Source: CAYQIM01 sp964417555 (GTDB lineage Bacteria; Pseudomonadota; Gammaproteobacteria; Diplorickettsiales; Diplorickettsiaceae). Taken from it: a stretch of DNA of 12,948 nt. The position numbers and the translations under genes were made by a program. The stretch spans positions 1-12,948 of the forward strand of contig CAYQIM010000037.1 of the NCBI GenBank assembly GCA_964417555.1. Direction: 5' to 3'. Below are positions 1 to 8,800 of the stretch, piece by piece; position 1 is the first letter of the stretch, and each line of letters opens with the position of its first letter. The notes under the pieces are model-generated. The model saw nothing but the letters and a program-made list of their open reading frames with translations, had not been told where the DNA came from and did not search any database.

Positions 1-449
1 GCACATATTTCTAAAGAGAAAAAACGTCGCTGTCTTAACAACGGTATGAATGCAATTTATACCAAACCTTTAACGGCAGCTAAAGCCGCTGAAATACTCC
101 ATGCCTTTCTACCCACCTAGAATCTTCTGATCTTTTTAAAGAAAAACACAGCCAATCTCCAGATAAATTAGAATCACTTCCTATCTTAGATAAAGATCAA
201 GCCGTAGAACTAGTAAGCAGTAAAAAAGTCGTTAACCAACTGCTAGCTTTATTATCCAATGAGTTAACGAAAGAACTAGAGTATCTAAAGCAACATCACC
301 AAGCGAGTAATTGGTCAGCGATACGCGGACTTGCACATAAATGGCAAGGCGGAGCGAGTTACTGTGGTGCCCGTCGCTTAGCAAAAGCTTGTGAACAGTT
401 AGAAACGGCTTTGCGCCAAAAGCTAGCAAAAAAAGAAATTGAAAATTGA
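1..449 (+). pseudogene. Hybrid sensor kinase C-terminal tail (receiver end + HPt), frameshifted, 5' end outside window
   Basis: Positions 1-120 read as the end of a response-regulator receiver, with the signature GMNAIYTKPL carrying the conserved Lys of the phosphorylation site (codon 64-66), and stop at TAG 118-120. A one-base shift continues the protein in another frame (HLESSDLFKEK from about 114) into a histidine phosphotransfer domain ending at TGA 447-449. The HPt core is LAHKWQGGASYCG, with the phospho-accepting His at 336-338. Restoring one C in the C run near 111-114 (CTACCC/ACC) rejoins the two parts without a gap. The HPt half has no plausible start codon of its own. Receiver plus HPt at the C terminus is the usual tail of tripartite hybrid histidine kinases (BarA/ArcB type). 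The same tail, diverged but alignable throughout, occurs at 9341-10126. I am confident of the domains. Whether the break is real or a sequencing error cannot be decided here. Confidence 0.8.
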
Positions 450-662
450 TGCAAGACAATAAGCCTTCTATCAGCCATCAACCTCTTAAAGATATAAATA
501 TCCATTAATATCTTGTTCAAATAATAAAACTTTGTTTTATACAATAATGTTGATATCACGGTATTTTCTGTGCGAAAATTCATAAATCGCTATTTTTTCT
601 TATTGGCACTGGATTAGCCTTAAGTCACATCGTATATACAGCTTATTTTTTGAGTGAAGGTT

Positions 663-1088
663 ATGTTTTCCAGTGCTTATCAATGTGTTATTTCGCATAA
701 CTATGCGATTCCTTACGTTTCATCAGCTGTTCATGCCGGATTTCCTTCGCCAGCCGACGATTTCTTAGAAGGTCAACTCGATCTTAACAAATACCTTATT
801 CATCACCCCGCAGCAACCTATTACGTTCGAGTCAAAGGTGATTCGATGATTAATGCTGGCATTCACGATGGAGACCTCTTAATTGTCGATAGAAGCCTAG
901 AACCACGCGAAAATAAAGTGGTTATCGCAGTTGTCAATGGACAAATAACGGTGAAACGGCTTAAAAAATTAAAGAACAAACAATTTGTCCTCGTTGCCGA
1001 AAATCCAGACTTTCCCTCTATTGAGGTTAATGAAGAAAATAACGTTAGTATCTGGGGCGTGGTAACGAATGTGATCCACCCTGTTTAA
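663..1088 (+). CDS. umuD: UmuD, self-cleaving accessory subunit of DNA polymerase V
   Basis: This S24-family (LexA/UmuD) serine peptidase cleaves itself after RecA-nucleoprotein contact; the UmuD' dimer then joins UmuC to form translesion polymerase V. From the ATG at 663 the protein is 141 residues, close to E. coli UmuD (139). The catalytic Ser lies in VKGDSMI (Ser61) and the Lys in ITVKRL (Lys98), 37 residues apart as in E. coli. The cleavage region reads HAGFPSPADD, giving an Ala25-Gly26 scissile bond where E. coli UmuD has Cys-Gly. A GTG at 654 is in frame and would add three residues. I prefer ATG 663 because it places the Ser, Lys and cleavage site almost exactly at the E. coli positions, although its Shine-Dalgarno-like AAGG sits only two bases away. 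umuC follows after 7 bp. No CTGT-N8-ACAG LexA box is seen upstream. Confidence 0.95.
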   Translation: MFSSAYQCVISHNYAIPYVSSAVHAGFPSPADDFLEGQLDLNKYLIHHPAATYYVRVKGDSMINAGIHDGDLLIVDRSLEPRENKVVIAVVNGQITVKRLKKLKNKQFVLVAENPDFPSIEVNEENNVSIWGVVTNVIHPV

Positions 1089-1095
1089 TAGTTAT

Positions 1096-2355
1096 ATGCC
1101 CTATTTTGCCTTAGCGGATTGTAATAACTTCTATGTTTCCTGTGAGCGGGTCTTTAATCCTGCCTTAGAGAATAAACCTATTATTATTCTATCCAATAAT
1201 GATGGCTGTATTATCTCTCGTTCTAATGAAGCTAAGGCTTTAGGTATTCCAATGGGTGTGCCTGTCTTTAAATATCGTGATTTAATTCGACGACAGCAGA
1301 TTAAATGCTTTTCTTCAAATTATTCACTGTATGGAGATATGTCACAGCGCGTTATGAATTCTTTACAACGTCTGTATCCAGACATCGAAATTTATTCAAT
1401 CGATGAAGCTTTTTTAAAATTAGATAATTTTCCTTATTATGATTTGAAAGCCTATTTAATTGATATACGTCGAAAAATAAGGCAATGGACAGGTATACCC
1501 CTTTCGATTGGACTATCTTCTACTAAAACCTTAGCAAAAGTAGCTAACTCCTATGCAAAACGAACTCCCGAAGGTGTTTATGCTCTACGGGATGCTGAAT
1601 TACGCGACTCAATATTAAAAATATTTCCTATTCAAGACATTTGGGGTATTGGCCGAAAGCTTACTGAAAAATTACAGTGCTATGGTATAAAAACGGCGCT
1701 GGATTTACAAAAAGCCAATCAAAAAATTATTCGTCAACATTTTAGCGTAGTTGTTGAACGTATTATTCTAGAATTAAGGGGCATCTCTTGTCTTAATCTC
1801 GAAAATATACAGCCTAAAAAACAAATTATGTGTTCCCGTTCATTTGGAAGCCCTGTCACAACCCTAGCTCATTTACATGAGGCCATTAGCATGTATACAA
1901 CTCGAGCTGCTATAAAATTAAGAGAACAAAAGTCTAAGACACAAAGAATTTATGTTTTTATTACCACCAATAAAAACAAATTATCAGCACCCCAATACAT
2001 GAACGGTTTAGTTTGTTCTCTTCCTACGCCTAGCAACGATACTTGTCAATTAATTAACATCGCTAAAAAAGCCATCACACAACTTTATAAAACAGGTTTC
2101 CATTATAAGAAAATAGGCATTTTATTAATGGATATTATATCGGAACCGCATTATCACCACGATTTCTTTTCCGATCCGCTTAGTTTTCGAAATACAGCCT
2201 TAATGAAAACCGTAGATACAATCAACAAAATGATGGGGTCAAATACACTTTTTTTTGCGGCTCAAGGTATCAAGCAACCCTGGACAATGCGTTCTGAATA
2301 TCGAACACCCCGATATACCACTCATTGGCAAGAGATTGTAAGCGTATTGGCTTAA
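1096..2355 (+). CDS. umuC: UmuC, catalytic subunit of Y-family DNA polymerase V
   Basis: The product is a full-length Y-family polymerase (419 residues; E. coli UmuC 422) that copies damaged DNA error-pronely together with UmuD'2. The palm motifs are intact: LADCNNFYVSCERVF with catalytic Asp8, and YSIDEAFL with Asp103-Glu104. The Y-family fingers signature SNNDGCIISRSNEAK is at about 33-47, followed by the thumb helix-hairpin-helix region (IQDIWGIGRKLTEKL) and the little-finger domain. The UmuC-specific C-terminal block ends in FFAAQGIKQPWTMRSEYRTPRYTTHW. At the place where E. coli UmuC carries its beta-clamp-binding peptide QLNLF, this protein reads HHDFF, so the motif is degenerate. The gene starts 7 bp after umuD with no clear ribosome-binding site between them, so translation is probably coupled. 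No frameshift or internal stop is present, so the gene looks functional. Confidence 0.97.
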   Translation: MPYFALADCNNFYVSCERVFNPALENKPIIILSNNDGCIISRSNEAKALGIPMGVPVFKYRDLIRRQQIKCFSSNYSLYGDMSQRVMNSLQRLYPDIEIYSIDEAFLKLDNFPYYDLKAYLIDIRRKIRQWTGIPLSIGLSSTKTLAKVANSYAKRTPEGVYALRDAELRDSILKIFPIQDIWGIGRKLTEKLQCYGIKTALDLQKANQKIIRQHFSVVVERIILELRGISCLNLENIQPKKQIMCSRSFGSPVTTLAHLHEAISMYTTRAAIKLREQKSKTQRIYVFITTNKNKLSAPQYMNGLVCSLPTPSNDTCQLINIAKKAITQLYKTGFHYKKIGILLMDIISEPHYHHDFFSDPLSFRNTALMKTVDTINKMMGSNTLFFAAQGIKQPWTMRSEYRTPRYTTHWQEIVSVLA

Positions 2356-2666
2356 TGCCTTTAATCTCGGGTAAAAAACAGTCATCGTCTTATTCTCAAG
2401 CTCAAATATCTGTTTTGTAAAAGCTTCTTTTCGATCAGCTCAAGTGCGTCCCTTTTTTTCAATTTATTCATCCTTTCAATACGAGCATCAAATATTTCTT
2501 TATGCGCAACAAATAATTTATCGATTTAAGCTGACATTAATGCAGTCTACCAAAAACTCAGCTAAATTAAAGCTTTATAAATTGATTAAGCAAAAGGCAA
2601 GTCTTACAATATCAATCACTAAAACAATTTATACAAAGCAAGTACTAATCCTAAAAAAATAGCCTA

Positions 2667-2696
2667 TTGAGTCTACAGTGCGGTATTTTATCTAAT
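2667..2696 (+). promoter_or_regulatory. Candidate sigma70-like promoter upstream of the NRPS gene
   Basis: TTGAGT (2667-2672) and TCTAAT (2691-2696) resemble -35 and -10 hexamers and are separated by 18 bp. They would give a leader of roughly 170 nt before the NRPS start. In DNA this AT-rich, matches of this quality arise by chance, so this is only a pointer. Confidence 0.2.
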
Positions 2697-2824
2697 CTAT
2701 ATAACTTTATTATAAAACTTTCTTTTCATTTAAATATAGTTTAAAGTACTAATTTTAAGCTATAAATAACAATTTTATTCTTTCCCCTTTCCTTATTTAT
2801 GTTAAAAAAATTAATAAGGATATA

Positions 2825-2842
2825 TTTTTTTAGCTAAAAAAA
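2825..2842. repeat. Perfect 18-bp palindrome T7-AGCT-A7 ahead of the NRPS gene
   Basis: Seven T, then AGCT, then seven A form a perfect two-fold symmetric site that ends 31 bp before the NRPS ATG. It could be an operator for a dimeric regulator or a bend/melting element in the leader. The sequence is certain but the function is unknown. Confidence 0.45.
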
Positions 2843-2873
2843 ACTAAAATTCTATAAAACTTTCAATAAAAAT

Positions 2874-5800
2874 ATGATTATTTTGTCTTCGTTTAATTCT
2901 GACTATTTAAGAAATCCACTTCAATTTTTGATTGATCAATTTATTGAGAATGAAAAAATTGAAATTAATTACGGAAATATCGTAACTTCACTATTAGAGC
3001 TCAAAAGAGAGAGAGAAAATCAAGTAGTTACGATTCTTTTTAGGTTAATTGATTTAATCAATTGCACTGAAGAATCCATCGATCTACTGCAATTAAAAAA
3101 AAACTTACAACTAGTAATAGATACGATTGATTCAGTAAAAAATCAATTAGCTACTCGTTTTGTTGTTATTTTATGCCCAAGTTTAGAAAATAAGTTACCA
3201 AACTTACAGTTTTTAGAAGAATATTTTAATAAAGAAATGCATAAAAAAGCTATTGAACTTATTAAGGTAGCAGAGATTCAATCCTATTATTCCCTTTTAT
3301 CAATTGAAAATAAAATCGGTAAAGAAACTCACATACCTTATACACCAAGCTTTTACATAGCTTTGTCTTGTTTTTTAGCAAGAAAATTACACAATCTAAT
3401 AACTAAACCTTATAAAGTAATTGTAGTAGATTGTGATGATACGCTGTGGCAAGGCGTTGTAGGTGATATAGGCGCAGAAAATGTGAGCTTTATGGAACAT
3501 CACCGTCTATTACAAGCGTTCTTAATTGAAAAAAATAAAGACGGTATACTTATTTGTTTGTGTAGCAAAAATGATCAAAAAAATGTCATCGATGTTTTCA
3601 AAAAAAGATCGAATGATATGCTTTTGACACTTGAAAATGTGTCAAAATTTAAGATTAATTGGCAGTTAAAATCCGAAAATATATCCCAATTAGCTCAGGA
3701 TCTCAATTTAGGGTTAGATAGTTTTATATTTATCGACGATTCACCTTTTGAACTTGAAGAAGTTAGACATAATTTGCCAGAAATATTATGCATTCAGGCA
3801 CCCAAAAATAGAGAAGAGTTTTTTGCAATAAAAGATAATTGGGTTTTTGATAGTAATATTATTACCGAAGAAGATAAAAATAAAACAAAATTATATCGAG
3901 AGGAAGAAAGTCGGCAGGATTATCTTTCTACTTTTAATAATTACATTCAGTTTTTACAAGCTATCAATCTATCTATTTCAATTAATGAAGTTAAAGAAAA
4001 TCAAGAAGAAATCATCAAAAGAATCAGTATATTATCAGGTAAAACTAATCAATTTAATCTATTTCCTTTACCCAAAGATATTGCTGATATAAAAAATACC
4101 TTAAAAAATAATAACGTTATTTTTTATGTTAAAGCACATGATGATTTTGGGGATTATGGCCTTATCGCTGTTGCTTTTTGTCAGATTAAAAATAATCTTT
4201 TACAAGTTGATAGCTTTTTTGTTAGTTGTAGAGCTTTTAAAAAAGGCATTGAATATCACCTAATTAAGCACATTGCTCAATATGCTGTTAGTCAATCTAT
4301 AGAGAAAATTAACCTATCTTTTAAACAAACAGAAAAAAATACAGCGGCGCAAGGGTTTATTACTTTGTTATTACAAAAATTCAATGATCCTCTTGTAGAT
4401 TGGAAGCAGATAAAGAACAATAAAAAAGCTAGCCTAAGTTTTTCAACTATCCAATTATCTCGATTAGAAGTTAATGGTTTATTAGAAGCACAAAATAACA
4501 TGTATGGTAGAGATTCTTCTTCCAATGCTGCTGCTGTGGCGAAACGTCACGTAAAAGAATTTTTAAGTAAGAACAATTATTTAGTCAAGCTTCAACGCAT
4601 AACAAAAACATTAACTTTTCTGTTAAATAAATTTTTCTTTGATGAGGAAAAACTTTTAAATCTGCATACCCTTGAAGATAAAATAGTTACACTCTGTCAT
4701 TTTTTATTGGGCGACATACAGAACGACATAGCACTGACTTATCTTGGCCTAGACTCATTAAAAGCAACGGAGTTAAGTTATTATTTATATCAAATTACTA
4801 AATTAGATATTCCTATTACCCTATTACTAGCCAAAACGACAACATTGCAGAGTTTAATTACTTACTGTGGGCCACAGCAATACAAAAATGATGAAGTAGA
4901 TGGTGAAGTAGATTGTTTAGTAACCTCTCGCCAAGAAAGTCAAGTCATTAGCACTTCATTTCAGCAAAAAAGAATATGGCTTGCTGAAAAAAAAGAAATA
5001 AACTACGCTTGCCCTTCCTCCGATTACATGATGATTGCATGCTTTTCGGTTAATAACTTAAACCTCCCTCGTTTTAAGCGGGCTTGTGAAAACCTGATCA
5101 AGAAACACGATGCTTTTGGTTTTTCTTTTTATATTCGAAATAATGAGTTGGTCCAAACTATTTTACCAGCTGAAAATAGGCCGCTTTTTTTTGAAGTACA
5201 TCCTCCTCAGAATGAACTGTCTGTAAAAACTGCTATTTTAGAAGCAACAAAAAAAAGTTTTTTCATGCATGAAATCCCTTTAATTCGTTTTTCTGTTTTT
5301 GTTACTGATGGATCCCATAAATTTTATATTTTGCTGCGTATCCATCACGGAATTTTTGACGCCATTTCTCTACAAAACACACTATCAGATTTATCTGATT
5401 TATATAACAAAACAACTTCAAACCCTAGATTAGATCGGTTTACCTATCAATACAGTGAATTTGTTTATTATCAGCAAGCTTTTTATAATACTGAAAATTA
5501 CCAAGAAGAAGCAAAGCATTATTGGTCAAACGTTTTATTCCCTTTGAAATCAAGTACCGAATTTCCATACGATAAAGTCTCTCATTGCTATAACCTTGCT
5601 GCGGAACATCCTTGTAAACGATATAATTTTTCTATTCCACATAAAGACCTATTAATGCTACAGCAATTAGCGCAATCTACGACAACAACTATTTTTAATC
5701 TGGTTAGTTCACTATTTAGTATTTTAGTTTCTGCTTATACCTATGAAGATAAAATAGGTATTATAACGGCTACGAATGGCAGAAGTTCACCCATGTTCCA

Positions 5801-8800
5801 TAAGGTAATAGGTTTTTTTGTTAATTTAATCGTTTTGCCTTTTGACCTTGAAAAAAATATTTCCTTTTTTGATTATGCAAAAGCAAATTATCAGATTTTT
5901 TTAGATAGTCTTGCTTTTCAAGAATTCCCTTTTGAAAAAACACTAGAAATTTTTCAAAAACAAGGTATTGCTAATATTCTAGTAAATCCTGCTTTAATTT
6001 ATCAGAGTTATAAACCAGCGAAACTGGTGCTAGATGGTGAGCAGGCGGTTTTGGAAATTCCTAAAAAACCTATTCTATACGATCAAAGAGAAACTTGCCG
6101 ATTCGGAGCATTTAGTTTGTTTATGCAAGAAGAAAGCAAAGAGATAAATTGCATCATTGAATATTCAGAGTCATTGTATAGTGATTCTTTTATTCAACGC
6201 ATAGCGAATAATTTTATTTATTTAATTCATACTATTTGTCAGGATCCTCATCAAAAAGTGCATGATATCAGTTGCGTTTCAAAAAACGAACAACTTGAAC
6301 TACTCAGTTTTAGCAAGGGTCCTGTGACGCATTATAATGAAGATTTAATCACTATTTTTCAACAACAGGTTTTTAATTACCCTGATTCTATTGCTATTTC
6401 TCATAATGAAATGAGGCTTACTTATAGGGAACTTGATAATTTATCTAGCCATTTAGCAAATAATTTAAAAAAATCAGGCATAGGTATTTCTGTTCCAGTA
6501 GGCCTCTATTTTGAAAAAGCATATTTATTTTTCATAGCAGAACTAGCATTGTTAAAATTAGGTGCTGTGTTTGTTCCCTTATCCAAAGCAGATCCGACAG
6601 AACGTTTAAACTATATTATTGAAAATGCAAAACTACACTATGTTATTTTTGATAATAATCTACTTATTAAGCATGATTCACGACTACAGCTTATAAAAAT
6701 TAGTAAGCAAACATTAACCAATATTGATATACCAGAAAAAACCTATTTATTAAGTCCTGCTTCATTAGATAGCAGGATATGCATTCTTTATACGTCAGGA
6801 TCTACAGGTACTCCTAAGGGAGTTATCTTAAAACAAAAAGGGATTGTCCGCGTTGTCAAATCTGCAAATTACATTCAAATGACTCCTCAAGATAAAGTTG
6901 CCCAAGCGGCAAATTTAGCCTTTGATGCGGCACAATTAGAATGTTGGCTAGCTTGGACAAATGGTGCTTGCTTAGTTATTATCGATAAAGAGCTATTACT
7001 CGATGACAAACTTTTTGCGAAAAAACTTTCATCCGAAGATGTAACCACCCTGTGGTTAACTGCGGCGCTCTTTCACCAATATGCTTATACAAAACCAATG
7101 ATTTTTGGTAATTTGAAATATTTGCTAGCAGGCGGAGACATTGTAGAGAAAAAAGCAATACAAGAAGTTTTTCATCATGTAAAAAACGACGTATTCAATT
7201 TTATAATAGGATATGGACCAACAGAAACAAGTATCTTTGCTACAACTTGTAGAATTACAGCAGATATACTTAATGATTTTCTATCTATGCCTATTGGCCG
7301 CCCTGTTAATAACACAGAGATTCGCTTATTTAATCGTTTTAATAAATTAGCTCCTCTGGGGGCAAAAGCACACTTAGCGATTGGGGATGATTCCTTATCG
7401 GAAGGTTATCTTAATAAGCCTGAATTACAGAAAGAACGTTTTATCGTTTGTTCTGAATCTACCTTATATCTATCTGGTGACCAAGTAAGGTTGAGTAGAA
7501 TAGATAATCCTCAGTTACTTTTTTGTGGTCGAATGGATGGAGAACAACTAAAGAAAGCCGGTGTTTTGATTTCTTTGTCTGAAATTGAAGCAGCTTTAAT
7601 GCATCATCCCGCTTTAAAGCAAGTTGCTCTTGTCATAAAAGAGGCGGGTTGTGGAGAAAAAAAGCTAATTGCTTTTTATATTAAAAATGAAAAACCATAT
7701 ATGCTCGATAAACAACATTTTTCTGACTATTTAAGGGATAAATTACCTCCCTTTATGTGGCCAGATTTTTACCAGGAAGTGGATCAATTTCCTACGACGC
7801 CCAATGGTAAAATTGATAAAAATGCATTACTTCTAAAATTAAATTTTGCAGCAAAGAATCATTTAGAAATTTTAACAAATAATCAAAGTAAAATAATGGA
7901 TTTATTTAGGAACGTACTTTCACTGCCTTCTACGACAGAATATCGAATAGGTTTGGATGATAGTTTTTTTGATTGGGGCGGTACTTCAATAATCGCTATG
8001 CAATTAGTTTATGAAATTGAACGCTTATTTGGTATTAGACTATCATTTAAGTTATTACGTCAAAATCCCTCAATTCGCTCTATTGATAAGATATTAAAAT
8101 CTCAAATGGATTATCTTACATTGGAACAAAACGCTTCTTGGATTGTTTTTCAAAATGGTGATGAAAGCTTAGCGCCCATAGGTTTTATACATCCAGCAGG
8201 TGGGGCGCTGTATTGTTATGAAGATTTAATAAAGAAAACCTTACTAAAAAATGTTTTCTTTGGCATAGAGGATCCCGTACTATCCAACGGCCTACCGCAA
8301 AATTTAAGCCTTGAAGAAATGGCTAAAAACTATCTTTTGCAAATAAGAGAAAAAATTAAGAAACCGTTTATTTTATCCGGTTATTCATTTGGTGGTATGT
8401 TAGCACTGGAAATAGCTGCCCAATTAGAAGAAAAACAAGACAACGATTTAATTGGTGTGGTGCTAATTGATACCTGGATTGTTTCTTGTGCGAGTGAAGC
8501 TATCCAACAACAATTAAAGCAAGAAGTTTTAAATTACTATACTGAAGTGAGTCGTAAGATAGGAGAAACAAGAAAGTCGCTCAAGGATCAGCTAGAGCAG
8601 CGTTATCAGTACTTACAAAATCTTGGATTTGCTTTCAAGCCTAAAAAACTGAAGCATACGCGGGTTGTTTTATTGAAAGCGACTATGCTAGGAAGCTCAT
8701 TTGAAAATATGGCTAGCGAGAGCAAAAATAATTATTTGTTAGATTTTGTTAACGATAAGTTATTTCATTGTACCCCCATACCAGGAACCCATTATACTAT

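Larger units (their letters stand above)
2356..2873. other. AT-rich intergenic region between umuC and the NRPS gene
   Basis: This 518-bp stretch separates umuC from the NRPS gene. I see no convincing protein-coding gene in it: a GTG-initiated 72-codon frame at 2444-2662 has low-complexity Lys/Ile/Thr-rich composition and no recognisable motif. I see no tRNA, no insertion-sequence ends, and no GC-rich hairpin followed by a T run that would terminate umuDC. The distal 200 bp is extremely A+T-rich and contains a perfect 18-bp palindrome and possible promoter elements, listed separately. It probably acts as the promoter and leader region of the NRPS gene. Confidence 0.6.

Noticed and set aside
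232..583. Minus-strand frames opposite the HPt remnant and the umuD upstream region
   Set aside because: They are mirror frames of a recognised HPt domain on the plus strand and show no motif of their own.
626..641. Possible SOS box CACA-TCGTATAT-ACAG
   Set aside because: Only the right half matches the CTGT-N8-ACAG consensus; one of four bases matches on the left.
572..700. Hydrophobic reading frame ahead of and overlapping umuD (KSLFFLIGTGLALSHIVYTAYF)
   Set aside because: It looks like a membrane segment but has no ATG/GTG/TTG start, is short, and overlaps the start of umuD; probably chance in AT-rich DNA.
2365..2420. AAAACAG ... CTGTTTT inverted repeat after umuC as a terminator
   Set aside because: The stem is only seven A/T-rich pairs with a loop of more than 30 bases and no terminal T run, so it is unlikely to terminate transcription.
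2444..2662. 72-codon plus-strand frame between umuC and the NRPS gene
   Set aside because: GTG start without a ribosome-binding site, low-complexity Lys/Ile/Thr/Ser composition typical of chance frames in AT-rich DNA, and no recognisable motif.
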